Positions 1 to 7,879 of a stretch of DNA of 64,000 nucleotides are shown one piece after another. How positions within the stretch are numbered: position 1 is the stretch's first letter; each line of letters begins with the position of its first letter. The stretch covers positions 124,001 to 188,000 of the forward strand of contig NZ_SNUA01000007.1 of assembly GCF_004360225.1 (NCBI RefSeq). The letters run 5' to 3'. A model generated the notes under the pieces. That model did no database searches, was not told the origin of the DNA, and saw nothing but the letters and a program-made list of their open reading frames with translations. The DNA comes from Alcanivorax sp. 24. Lineage in GTDB: Bacteria > Pseudomonadota > Gammaproteobacteria > Pseudomonadales > Alcanivoracaceae. The translations under genes and the position numbers were made by a program.

Positions 1-746
1 TCATCGCCGCCGCTCTGAATCAGCAAGGGCGGCAGACCGTTGAGGTCGCCATACAGCGGTGACGCCTGCGGCCGGGCGGTATCGTCGCCGGCGTAGAGCC
101 GGGCCGCCTGGGCCAGCCAGGGTATGTTCAGCAGGGTTTCGCCAATATCCGAGCGCTGCTCCTGATTTACCGTCAGATCCAGCCACGGTGACAGCAGCAC
201 GCCGGCCGCCGGTGCCGGCAGCGCCAAGTCCCGGATCCGTTGCAGCAGCGCCAGCGCCAGGCCGCCACCGGCGGCGTCTCCGCCCACCGCGATGTGGCCG
301 GCGTCATGGCCTTTGTCCAGCAAGCGCTGATACACCATCAGGGCGTCGTCCAGTGCCGCCGGGCAGGGGTGCTCCGGAGCCAGCCGATACGCTGGCACCA
401 CCACGGAGGCGTTGATACGGCGCGCCAGATGAGAGGTCAGCGACCGGCGCGTGGCCGGCGAGCCGGAGACATAGCCGCCGCCATGCAGATACAGCAAGAC
501 CTGGTCCCGGGGGCGGCCCAAAACCTCCGCCGGCACTGAACCGAAGCGGGCCCGGTGGCGCGGTACACCGCCGGCCACCAGACTGGCGCGGCTGGCGGTG
601 TTCAACCAGAAGCGCTGGACACCGAGGCGCAGGCCGGGACGAAAGGCCGGCCGCACCCCGATGCGCAGCATGCCTCGTAGGGCCAGTGCCAGCGCCGCCT
701 GAAACGCCGTCGCCTGGCCGCCCAGCAGTTCACGTCGTAATCCCAT
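1..746 (-). CDS. alpha/beta hydrolase (HSL-type esterase/lipase family), 3' end cut by window edge; nucleophile Ser replaced by Ala
   Basis: The frame is open from ATG at 746 to the window edge (248 codons) and is preceded by a GGAGG site. The protein has the hormone-sensitive-lipase layout: an oxyanion-hole motif LHGGG (His88-Gly91), then DALMVYQRLLDKG, then the position where the family has the GDSAG nucleophile elbow. Here the elbow reads GGDAAGG, with Ala158 (codon at 275-273) where the catalytic serine should be. The family hydrolyses short acyl esters through a Ser-Asp-His triad, so this copy may be inactive, or the base may be a sequencing error (a TCC to GCC change would do it). The Asp and His part lies mostly beyond the edge. 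No operon partner is visible; an LEA-like lipoprotein follows on the same strand upstream. Confidence 0.85.
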   Translation of the reverse strand, partial: MGLRRELLGGQATAFQAALALALRGMLRIGVRPAFRPGLRLGVQRFWLNTASRASLVAGGVPRHRARFGSVPAEVLGRPRDQVLLYLHGGGYVSGSPATRRSLTSHLARRINASVVVPAYRLAPEHPCPAALDDALMVYQRLLDKGHDAGHIAVGGDAAGGGLALALLQRIRDLALPAPAAGVLLSPWLDLTVNQEQRSDIGETLLNIPWLAQAARLYAGDDTARPQASPLYGDLNGLPPLLIQSGGD

Positions 747-791
747 CCCGGCCTCCTGGCGGACTGTGGTGAAACAACGTGCCGGCCATGA

Positions 792-1250
792 TCAGCGTGC
801 CCGTGGCAAGGTATCAGGCAGGGTGAACTGGCCTTTGCGGTCGAAATGCAACGGGAAGCCGACACCGGCCACCCGGGCTTTGCCCTTGATTTCATAGTCC
901 AGCGGTTCGTCCAACCGTTGTAACCCTTGTAGCTGCTGCAAAGTCCCCAACAGCGTCGTGGTGATACGGGTGCTGACCAGGGCGTCGCCCATGGCCGGCA
1001 GAGTGACCCGTTCTCCGGTCAGGCCGCGGGCGAAGCGCTCGCCGTTGAAAAACACTTCATAGTCAAGGCTGTTGAGGGTCAGCTCCCGGTCATTGGGATT
1101 GCGTACCCGCAACACCAGATGCCATTGCTGCTCGAACACACTGACTTGTTCCAGCTGCACCGAGGACAGCGATACTTCCGGCTTTTCCAGACCGCTCAGG
1201 GTCTGGCAGGCGGACAGTAGCAGGGCGAAAAAAACAACGGCAAAACGCAT
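792..1250 (-). CDS. LEA type 2 (LEA-14/WHy-like) family lipoprotein
   Basis: This 152-residue protein starts with a short lipoprotein signal (MRFAVVFFALLLSAC) whose lipobox LSAC puts the lipidated Cys at residue 15. The mature part has the LEA-14/WHy pattern: a single beta-sandwich with the phrase VLRVRNPNDRELTLNSLDYEV, typical of LEA_2 domains in proteobacterial periplasmic lipoproteins. Family function is poorly defined; desiccation or stress protection is suggested for plant relatives. A GGAG site precedes the ATG. It lies 45 bases upstream of the hydrolase on the same strand and may be co-transcribed with it. No Asp follows the lipid Cys at +2 (it is Gln), so outer-membrane sorting is expected. 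Confidence 0.85.
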   Translation of the reverse strand: MRFAVVFFALLLSACQTLSGLEKPEVSLSSVQLEQVSVFEQQWHLVLRVRNPNDRELTLNSLDYEVFFNGERFARGLTGERVTLPAMGDALVSTRITTTLLGTLQQLQGLQRLDEPLDYEIKGKARVAGVGFPLHFDRKGQFTLPDTLPRAR

Positions 1251-1309
1251 TTACAGGCTCCCTGATGAGCAGCAGCATGAGGGCATCCAACACCGATCGG
1301 GAGGACGTC

Positions 1310-1828
1310 ATGACTTCCTTGGAAATTACCGTGGGAGACATTACCCGACAAGCGGACATGGACGCCATCGTCAACGCCGCCAATCGGGATCTGAAACCCG
1401 GTGGTGGTGTGGCCGGCGCCATTCATCGCGCCGCCGGGCCGGAACTGGCCCGGGCCTGCGCGCCGCTGGCGCCGATCCGCCCCGGAGAGGCGGTGATTAC
1501 CGAAGGGTTTGACCTCCCCAATCGGTATGTGATCCATTGCCTGGGACCGGTTTACCAACTGGACCAGCCGTCCGCCCGGTTACTGGCCGACTGCTACCGT
1601 AATGCCCTGGAACTGGCGGCGTCCCGTGAGCTGGCCTCGGTGGCGTTCCCGGCCATCTCCACCGGGGTCTTCGGCTATCCGATGGGAGAGGCCGCCCGGG
1701 TGGCGCTGCGAACGGTACGGGCGGTGACCGGGCAGCGATCATCGCTGCAACAGGTGCGTTTCGTATTGTTTGATCCGTCCGCGGGCGAAGTGCACCGGCG
1801 GGTGCTGGATGAGCTGGAGGCCGGCTGA
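1310..1828 (+). CDS. macrodomain protein, O-acetyl-ADP-ribose deacetylase (YmdB-like)
   Basis: The 172-residue protein is a single macrodomain. It has the ADP-ribose-binding signatures GDIT (9-12), IVNAANRDLKPGGGVAGAIHRAAG (about 20-43, with the key Asn22, Asn25 and glycine-rich loop) and PAISTGVFGYP near residue 115. Members of the MacroD/YmdB group hydrolyse O-acetyl-ADP-ribose, or remove ADP-ribose from protein acidic residues or nucleic acid. I chose the ATG at 1310 because a GGGAGG site sits just before it; an upstream in-frame ATG at 1265 lacks one. It is followed after 37 bases by nicotinamidase and then nicotinate phosphoribosyltransferase. That context fits recycling of the ADP-ribose and nicotinamide products of NAD-consuming enzymes. 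Confidence 0.92.
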   Translation: MTSLEITVGDITRQADMDAIVNAANRDLKPGGGVAGAIHRAAGPELARACAPLAPIRPGEAVITEGFDLPNRYVIHCLGPVYQLDQPSARLLADCYRNALELAASRELASVAFPAISTGVFGYPMGEAARVALRTVRAVTGQRSSLQQVRFVLFDPSAGEVHRRVLDELEAG

Positions 1829-1865
1829 TCCTGGTGTCCGTGTTAGCCGGAAAAGGAGGTAAGTC

Positions 1866-2447
1866 ATGACAGGCACATCGATGCGCGCCGGAGACGCGCT
1901 GCTGGTGGTGGATGTGCAGAACGACTTCTGCCCCGGAGGTGCCCTGCCGGTGGACGACGGTCACGCGGTGGTGCCGGTACTCAATCGCTGGATCGGCATG
2001 GCGGCCGATGCCAATCTGCCGGTGATTCTGTCGCGGGACTGGCATCCGCTGGACCATGTTTCGTTTCATACCCGTGGTGGGCCCTGGCCGGTACACTGCG
2101 TGCAGGACAGCTGGGGCGCCGCCTTTCACCCGGAATTACGGATTCCGGACAGGGCGGTGCGGGTTAGCAAAGGGAGCCACTTCGAGCGGGACGCCTATTC
2201 CGCCTTTGACGGCACCGGTCTGGCGGACTGGTTGCGCCGCCGACGGGTGCGGCGCTTATGGCTGGGCGGTCTGGCGGAAGACGTGTGTGTTTACCATACC
2301 GCTCTGGACGCTCGCCGCCACGGCTTTACCACCCACCTGCTGCTGGATGCCACCCGGCCAGTGTTCGTCGATCGGCAGCAGGAGTGCCACCGGGCGCTAC
2401 GGGAAGCCGGGGTGCTGCTCGGAAGCTCCCGGATCGCCGGCCAGTGA
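1866..2447 (+). CDS. pncA: nicotinamidase / pyrazinamidase
   Basis: This 193-residue isochorismatase-fold protein hydrolyses nicotinamide to nicotinate in NAD salvage. The catalytic triad of the family is visible: Asp16 in VVDVQNDFCPGGAL, Lys102 in RVSKGSH and Cys141 in GLAEDVCVYHTAL. The metal-binding set (Asp58 and His60 in RDWHP, His77 in PVHCVQ) is also in place. An AAAGGAGG site lies 6 bases before the ATG. The length is close to the usual 190-215. It stands between the macrodomain gene and pncB, with a 48-base gap to pncB, so the three probably form one operon. Confidence 0.95.
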   Translation: MTGTSMRAGDALLVVDVQNDFCPGGALPVDDGHAVVPVLNRWIGMAADANLPVILSRDWHPLDHVSFHTRGGPWPVHCVQDSWGAAFHPELRIPDRAVRVSKGSHFERDAYSAFDGTGLADWLRRRRVRRLWLGGLAEDVCVYHTALDARRHGFTTHLLLDATRPVFVDRQQECHRALREAGVLLGSSRIAGQ

Positions 2448-2495
2448 AACCAATCCGCCTGGCCACAGTACCGCCTACTGCATTGAGGAAGCCCG

Positions 2496-3842
2496 ATGAC
2501 CGCCATTTGGCCGGACCAAGACGCGTTATGTCTGCTCACCGATCTCTACGAACTGACCATGGCGCAGGCATATTGGCATCAGCAGCACAATGACGAAGCC
2601 ATTTTCAGCCTTTTTTTCCGGGTTCTGCCGGAGCAGCGTCAGTACGCGGTGGCCTGTGGTCAGGAGTACGCCGCCCACCTGGTCAGCGCGTTGCGGTTTC
2701 CTCGGGAGCAGGTGGCCCGCCTGGCGTCGTTGAAGCAATTCCAGCCGGAATTTCTGGACTGGCTGGCCGGCTTTCGTTTTACCGGGGAGATCCGGGCGGT
2801 GCCGGAAGGCTCTCTCATCTTTCCCCACGAGCCGGTGTTGGAAGTGCGCGCGCCTGTGGTTCAGGGGCAACTGCTGGAAAGTCTGCTGATGAATTACATC
2901 AACCTGGAGACGCTGTTGGCCTCCAAGGCCTCGCGGGTGGTGGACGCCGCCGGCGGGCGGCCGGTGATGGATTTCGGAATGCGCCGCATGCATGGCCTGG
3001 AAGCGGCCTGGCGCGGCGTGCGCGCCTACCGGGTGGCGGGCATCAGCGGTACCAGCAATGTGCTGGCGTCGCGGGACTTTGATCTGCCGGCCCAGGGCAC
3101 CATGGCGCACTCCTACATTCAGGCGGTGGGGGATGAACGGCGGGCCTTTCTCGACTACGCGCGGCTGTATCCGGGAACCACTCTGCTGGTGGACACTTAC
3201 GACACTTTGGCGGCGGTGGACAAAGTGATCGGCCTGGTACGGGACGAAGACGTCGACGTGGGCGCCATACGAATCGATTCCGGGGACCTGGGCGCCTTGG
3301 CGAAAGCGGCGCGCCAGCGGCTGGATGATGCCGGGCTGAGCGATATACGCATCGTCGTCAGTGGTGGCCTGGACGAATGGAAAATCGCCGGGCTGGTCGC
3401 GGACGGCGCGCCCGTGGACGGCTTCGGGGTGGGCACGGAGATGGGCTCGGTGGCCGATGCGCCGTCCCTGGATTTCGCCTACAAGCTTACTGAATACGGT
3501 GGCTCGCCCCGGCTCAAGAACGCGCCAGGCAAACCGGTCTATCCCGGTGCCAAGCAGGTATGGCGGCATTACGATGCCAACGGCATGTTGGCCGGTGACG
3601 AGATCACCGGCACTGATGAGAAGCGCGACGGCGAGCCACTGTTGCGCACGGTCATCGCCAACGGCGAGCCGGTGATCGCGGAACCGGACGCGGATGCCGC
3701 CCGCCAGCGGTTGGGCCGTGAACGGGCGGCGTTGCCGGAGCCGTGGCGTGGCGTTGATCCGGCGCCCCAACCCTATCCGGTGAGCCTCAGTGAGCGCCTG
3801 GAAACCCTACGCCAGCGCACGCTGGACGCGCTTTCCCGATGA
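2496..3842 (+). CDS. pncB: nicotinate phosphoribosyltransferase
   Basis: The 448-residue enzyme converts nicotinate, PRPP and ATP to nicotinate mononucleotide, the step after PncA in the Preiss-Handler pathway. The N-terminus LLTDLYELTMAQAYW is the family signature, followed by FFRVLPEQRQYAVACG, SKASRVVDAAGGRPVMDFGMRRMHG (autophosphorylation and substrate region), GTMAHSYIQA, IRIDSGDLGALAKAARQRLD and DGFGVGTEMG. Length and order match the shorter bacterial NaPRTase group. The start is backed by GAGGAAG upstream. Downstream comes a 70-nt palindromic repeat and a convergent arylsulfatase gene. Confidence 0.95.
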   Translation: MTAIWPDQDALCLLTDLYELTMAQAYWHQQHNDEAIFSLFFRVLPEQRQYAVACGQEYAAHLVSALRFPREQVARLASLKQFQPEFLDWLAGFRFTGEIRAVPEGSLIFPHEPVLEVRAPVVQGQLLESLLMNYINLETLLASKASRVVDAAGGRPVMDFGMRRMHGLEAAWRGVRAYRVAGISGTSNVLASRDFDLPAQGTMAHSYIQAVGDERRAFLDYARLYPGTTLLVDTYDTLAAVDKVIGLVRDEDVDVGAIRIDSGDLGALAKAARQRLDDAGLSDIRIVVSGGLDEWKIAGLVADGAPVDGFGVGTEMGSVADAPSLDFAYKLTEYGGSPRLKNAPGKPVYPGAKQVWRHYDANGMLAGDEITGTDEKRDGEPLLRTVIANGEPVIAEPDADAARQRLGRERAALPEPWRGVDPAPQPYPVSLSERLETLRQRTLDALSR

Positions 3843-3872
3843 GAACGCTATTGCGCCACGAACTCGTGCCGT

Positions 3873-3942
3873 ATTCGCTGCCAAGGCAGCTTCCCGTCAG
3901 GGCGTTGCAACGCGGCTGTGGGAAGCTGCCTTGGCAGCGAAT
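3873..3942. repeat. dispersed 70-nt palindromic (REP-like) element, copy 1
   Basis: The outer arms ATTCGCTGCCAAGGCAGC and GCTGCCTTGGCAGCGAAT are exact inverted complements, and TTCCC/GGGAA extends the pairing, so the element can fold as one long hairpin. It lies between the convergent ends of pncB and the arylsulfatase. Related copies are at 12914-12983 and 23902-23970, split halves near 39760-39853, a half at 41688-41714, and the tandem array at 9803-10424. The family is like REP/BIME elements. No RAYT transposase is in the window. Confidence 0.9.
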
Positions 3943-4001
3943 TGCCCTATAACCCCAAAGCTCCGGAACTGGGAATCTGGCGCTTTTCAGCCTGCGGGCA
4001 C

Positions 4002-6275
4002 CTACTGCTGCGACATAATCGCCCGCTGGTTGGCCTTGTCGGCATCCTGGTCGAGCGTGCTGTTGCCGCCGGACGGCAGATCGAAAATCACCCTTTTGAT
4101 GCGCCCCGGATAGGGGAAGGGCGCGTTGTAACCTTCGGTGACCGGCGACAGACAGCGGCCGAAATCCATGCCGATGCTGGACAACATCACCAGCAATCGA
4201 GGAATCGAGCCACTGGCCTGGATCTCACCGTCCAGCGCCAGGGTCACGTCGCCGCCGCCATCCTCGCGGCGAGTAATGGTCACGGCGAGGGTGTGCTCGC
4301 CGGGTGTCAGAACCTGCTCACTGACAAGGTGGGTATGGTCATGGAAACCGTTGTGATCGAAGTGCGCCTTGCCACCCTGGATATAAAGCACGAAACCGCT
4401 ATTGATGGTGCCGCGCGATACCAGTACGCCATCACCACGCTCGGGATGATCCGGCAGTTCCACGGTGAGGGTGAAGCCCTTGTAGACCGGCGGGCAGGCG
4501 TCGGAAACGATGTGCGATACCGGTGGATAGTAGACGAAGCGCTTGCGGCCGGTGGGCACGCCCTTGCGACGGGAGCCACGGAACAGATCGCCGGCCTTGC
4601 GGTCATCCAACGGCAGCACGCCGTTTTTTTCCGCTTCATGCCACCACAGTGCTTTCAGTCGCTCGAGCTTTTCCGGCTCGCTGTGCGCCAGATCGTTGGA
4701 CTCGGAGAAGTCCTCGTCGAGGTTGTACAGCTCCCAGTCCTCGGTATCGTAATCACTGCCGCGCCGATGATGAGTGACCGCTTTCCAGCCGTCGGCCCAG
4801 ATCGCCCGGTGACCGAGCATCTCGAAATACTGGGCTGCGCGCGGCACCCTGACGTCCGCTTCCAGCGTTGCTTTGAGGCTGACCCCGTGCAACGGCATTT
4901 GCGGGACTCCGGCCACGGTCTCCGGCATTGGCAGACCGATCAGATCGAGCAGGGTGGGAGCGATGTCCACGGCGTGGCAGAAAGTGTGGCGGATCTCCCC
5001 GGGTTTACCGAGCTTGCCGGGCCAATGCAGGATCAGTGGATCGCGCACGCCGCCGCCATGGGTGTTCTGTTTGTACCATTTGAGCGGCGTATTGCCGGCC
5101 TGGGCCCACCCCCAGGGGATGTTGCTGTGGCTGCGTGGCGTGCCGATGTCGTCAAGGCGTTTGACGGCGGTGGCCACATCTTCCTTCATGCCGTTGAAGT
5201 AGCGCATTTCATCCAGGGTGCCGGTGGCACCCCCTTCCTGGCTGGCGCCGTTGTCGGAGATCAGTACGAACAGGGTGTTCTGGTCCTGGCCGAGCTCGGC
5301 CAGCCCCGCCATCAGCCGGCCGATCTGCGCGTCGGTGTGTTCAAGCATGGCGGCGAACGCTTCCTGCAGGCGTGAGGCGAACCTTTGGTGGTCCTCGGGC
5401 AGGGTGTCCCAGTCCGGCACACCGGGGTTTTGCGGGGCCAGGGTGGTATCCGGCGGGATGATGCCCAGTGCCTTCTGGCGCTCGAACCAGCGCTCACGTT
5501 CCTTCTCCCAGCCGTGATCGAACTTGCCCCGGTATTTGTCCAGATACTCCCGTGGCGCCTGGTGTGGGGCATGCATGGCGCCCATCGCCAGATACAGCAG
5601 CCAGGGTTTTTCCGGCACCAGGGAGACGCTGTCGCGGATGAAATCCAGGGAGCGGTCGACGATATCCTCGGACACATGGTAGCCCTGTTCCGGTGAACGG
5701 GGTGGCTCCACGAAGTGGTTGTCGTAAGTCAGCTCGGGGTAGAACTGATCCGTCTCGCCCTGCATGAAACCGTAGAAACGATCGAACCCTTTTTGCAGCG
5801 GCCAGTTGGTGAAGGGGCCGGCGGCGGAGCATTCGCGCATGGGGGCCAGATGCCACTTGCCGGTGGCGAAAGTGGCGTAGCCGGCGTCGCGCAGAATCGC
5901 CGGCAGCAGCGCGGCGTTGGCGGGAATGGCGCCGCGCGTGTTGGGATAACCGGTATCGAAGTTGGAGATCGCGCGGATGCCCGCGGCGTGGTGGTTGCGG
6001 CCGCTGAGCAGACAGGTGCGGGTGGCCGAGCACAGCGCCGTGGTATGGAAGCCGGTGTAGCGCAGGCCTTCGCCGGCGAGCCGGTCAATATGGGGCGTGG
6101 CGATGCTGGAACCGTAGCAGCCGAGATGGGAAAAGCCGGCATCGTCGAGCACCACCAGTACGATGTTGGGGGCGCCTTGCGGCATGCGCGGTTCAGGCCA
6201 GGACGGTTCGGAGTCGGCGACGGTGCGGCCGATCTTGCCGGGGAAATCCGGTTCGGCGGGGTGGCGGAAACTCAT
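4002..6275 (-). CDS. arylsulfatase (type I, formylglycine-dependent sulfatase)
   Basis: The 757-residue protein belongs to the alkaline-phosphatase-fold sulfatases. NIVLVVLDDAGFSHLGCYG (Asp44-Asp45, calcium ligands) is followed by LCSATRTCLLSGRNHH, in which Cys82 of the CxAxR motif is the residue matured to formylglycine. Later come ATGKWHL and the metal motif LISDNGASQEGG. The C-terminal half carries the usual small domain (PLILHWPGKLGKPGE, YNLDEDFSESNDLA) and an extra beta-rich tail of about 150 residues. Family members hydrolyse sulfate esters of aryl or alkyl groups. No secretion signal is seen, so it may be cytoplasmic or exported otherwise. It would need a formylglycine-generating enzyme (sulfatase-modifying factor), which is not in the window. 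The substrate cannot be read from sequence. Confidence 0.93.
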   Translation of the reverse strand: MSFRHPAEPDFPGKIGRTVADSEPSWPEPRMPQGAPNIVLVVLDDAGFSHLGCYGSSIATPHIDRLAGEGLRYTGFHTTALCSATRTCLLSGRNHHAAGIRAISNFDTGYPNTRGAIPANAALLPAILRDAGYATFATGKWHLAPMRECSAAGPFTNWPLQKGFDRFYGFMQGETDQFYPELTYDNHFVEPPRSPEQGYHVSEDIVDRSLDFIRDSVSLVPEKPWLLYLAMGAMHAPHQAPREYLDKYRGKFDHGWEKERERWFERQKALGIIPPDTTLAPQNPGVPDWDTLPEDHQRFASRLQEAFAAMLEHTDAQIGRLMAGLAELGQDQNTLFVLISDNGASQEGGATGTLDEMRYFNGMKEDVATAVKRLDDIGTPRSHSNIPWGWAQAGNTPLKWYKQNTHGGGVRDPLILHWPGKLGKPGEIRHTFCHAVDIAPTLLDLIGLPMPETVAGVPQMPLHGVSLKATLEADVRVPRAAQYFEMLGHRAIWADGWKAVTHHRRGSDYDTEDWELYNLDEDFSESNDLAHSEPEKLERLKALWWHEAEKNGVLPLDDRKAGDLFRGSRRKGVPTGRKRFVYYPPVSHIVSDACPPVYKGFTLTVELPDHPERGDGVLVSRGTINSGFVLYIQGGKAHFDHNGFHDHTHLVSEQVLTPGEHTLAVTITRREDGGGDVTLALDGEIQASGSIPRLLVMLSSIGMDFGRCLSPVTEGYNAPFPYPGRIKRVIFDLPSGGNSTLDQDADKANQRAIMSQQ

Positions 6276-6405
6276 GACGGCGTCTCCCTCTTGATTTGTG
6301 CGGTGCTGGATTGTTGTTGGAATAATGGAAAGTCATTAATATGAGGGCAATAGAAAGGGTGGGCAAGATGTTTTCGTGGTAAATTTGATGGAGGGGAATC
6401 AATTT

Positions 6406-6423
6406 GGCGCCCGGACGGGCGCC
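6406..6423 (-). terminator. possible terminator hairpin after pldA
   Basis: GGCGCCC and GGGCGCC form a 7-bp GC-only stem with a 4-base loop, 11 bases past the pldA stop codon on the minus strand. It is followed only by a short A/T-rich stretch, not a strong U-run, so termination activity is uncertain. Confidence 0.4.
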
Positions 6424-6433
6424 GTTGGCGTGC

Positions 6434-7447
6434 TTAGAGGGTATCGGTCAGCAGGATGCCGAGACTAAAACGGTTCTCGTAGTCGTCGTAGTTGATCAGC
6501 GAATCGCCATAGCCGGAAAACACCTGCACCAGCCCTTTGAAGCGCTTGTTGATCGGGAAGGAATAGGAGATTTCGCCGGCGCCTTTATTGTCGGAGCGCA
6601 GGTTGTTGCGCACCATCAATTCCAGCACGTGATTACCGAACGGCCGCGCCACTTCCAGCTGGAAATGGCCCATGTATTTTTCGATGTCCGGATTGTCGTC
6701 GCCACTGGTTTGCAGCGGGTCTTTTTTCTTGTCCTCGGGAATCCGGTACCAGGGCATCACCGAGACATAGTAGGAACCGATCTGGGAAATGTGGCGCAGA
6801 TAAATGCGATTCCAGCTGCGTGACGCGGGAACATCCCGGCCGTTGGATTCGTGGATAAAACCCAGCGCCATCAGTTCAGTACGCACCGGCCCCAGCTTCC
6901 AGTCCATGGGTTTGGCGAGAAAAATCTCCGGCGCGTAATTGATCTCCCGGAACGGACTGGATTGATTGCTGTTGTAGGCCTGCCAGTAAAAGGTGCCGGT
7001 GAAGGCCATGTACAGCGTGCTGCCGTCCCAGAAATCGTCGTACAGCGGTGCTTTCAGGGACAGTTGGAATTTGATTTCCTCGGAGTCCAGGGAATCGTCT
7101 TCCCGGTCCGGGTCGTTCCACTGGGGGTTCGACCAGTAGGAGTAGGGCATCAGGTAATTGCGGCGATGCGGCGTGATGGCGAAGGGGTTGTTCAGGGAAG
7201 AGCGCTCCAGGGCCAGCCGGCCGCGCAGTGCATCCTCATGGGCACTGCGCTGCTGTTGCTGCGGATCGCACCAGCGGCGCAGTTCCTCCAGAGTGACGGT
7301 GCGGTCGCCTTGTTGAACCCCACGCAGTAAACACTCATCGTGTTTCGCTTTCGCCGCCCGGGCGGCGGCTTCGGTGGCGTCGCTGCTTTCCTCGGCCTGG
7401 GCCAGCAGCGGGCCGCACAACAGACAAGCGAGCAGAATGCGCTTCAT
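6434..7447 (-). CDS. pldA: outer-membrane phospholipase A1 (OMPLA)
   Basis: The 337-residue precursor has a signal peptide (MKRILLACLLCGPLLAQA) and then an N-terminal stretch of about 75 residues before the beta-barrel. The OMPLA active site is clear: GFIHESNGRDVPASRSWNRIYL holds His199, Ser201 and Asn213, with the same spacing (+2, +14) as His142-Ser144-Asn156 of E. coli PldA. NPFAITPHRRNYLMP, near residue 87, is the typical start of the barrel. The enzyme is a calcium-dependent, dimerisation-activated phospholipase that clears misplaced phospholipids from the outer leaflet. It stands alone between the arylsulfatase and a Trm112-like gene, all on the minus strand. Confidence 0.95.
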   Translation of the reverse strand: MKRILLACLLCGPLLAQAEESSDATEAAARAAKAKHDECLLRGVQQGDRTVTLEELRRWCDPQQQQRSAHEDALRGRLALERSSLNNPFAITPHRRNYLMPYSYWSNPQWNDPDREDDSLDSEEIKFQLSLKAPLYDDFWDGSTLYMAFTGTFYWQAYNSNQSSPFREINYAPEIFLAKPMDWKLGPVRTELMALGFIHESNGRDVPASRSWNRIYLRHISQIGSYYVSVMPWYRIPEDKKKDPLQTSGDDNPDIEKYMGHFQLEVARPFGNHVLELMVRNNLRSDNKGAGEISYSFPINKRFKGLVQVFSGYGDSLINYDDYENRFSLGILLTDTL

Positions 7448-7475
7448 ACCCCGTCCTCGTTGGTGGTGGCGGAAC

Positions 7476-7664
7476 TCACAGACCTTTCAGTTCCTCATCG
7501 CTCATGGCGCGGGCTTCTTCTTCCAGCATCACCGGGATACCGTCCCGTATCGGGTAGGCCAGGCCGCTGGCCTTGCATTTCAACTCGCTGGCCTTCTCGT
7601 CCAGGATCAGCGGGGCCTTGCTGACCGGGCAGACCAGAATATCGAGCAGATTGGGGTCGATCAT
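7476..7664 (-). CDS. Trm112-like small protein (YcaR/UPF0434 family)
   Basis: This 62-residue protein matches the YcaR group: [45 protein letters not shown]. The canonical zinc-finger-like fold has the single N-terminal CP pair kept here (Cys12-Pro13) and a second Cys at residue 30. The family is related to eukaryotic Trm112, an activator of methyltransferases; the bacterial role is unclear. The gene usually sits between lpxK and kdsB, but here it is between pldA and the divergent acyl-CoA dehydrogenase, so it has left that context. GAGAAGG precedes the ATG. Confidence 0.9.
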   Translation of the reverse strand: MIDPNLLDILVCPVSKAPLILDEKASELKCKASGLAYPIRDGIPVMLEEEARAMSDEELKGL

Positions 7665-7734
7665 CGCCTTCTCACCTCATGGTCATGATGGTTCGGGGCC
7701 GACTATACCAGCCCTCGGGGTCCCGTGCGCGAAT

Positions 7735-7750
7735 TCAAACAGTCGTTTGA
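7735..7750. promoter_or_regulatory. PsrA-like operator upstream of acyl-CoA dehydrogenase 1
   Basis: TCAAACAGTCGTTTGA has perfect 6-bp arms (TCAAAC/GTTTGA) around AGTC. It fits the Pseudomonas PsrA consensus (G/C)AAAC-N2-4-GTTT(G/C), known from memory, where the TetR-type fatty-acid sensor PsrA represses beta-oxidation genes. It lies about 130 bases before the dehydrogenase start, in the divergent promoter region shared with the Trm112-like gene. Binding is inferred. Confidence 0.65.
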
Positions 7751-7879
7751 CTTATGGGTCACAAATAGAGGTGGGCACTGATGACACCGTCACCTAAGAT
7801 TGTGGCCCTTCAATGATGGCGGCGCCCTTGGGCGTGCCCGCCCGGAACCCCAGACAGACCGTTTTCAGGGAGACCTGAC

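Noticed and set aside
3918-5375. A 485-codon plus-strand frame opposite the arylsulfatase
   Set aside because: The minus strand has a complete sulfatase with its formylglycine motif. The plus frame begins inside a palindromic repeat.
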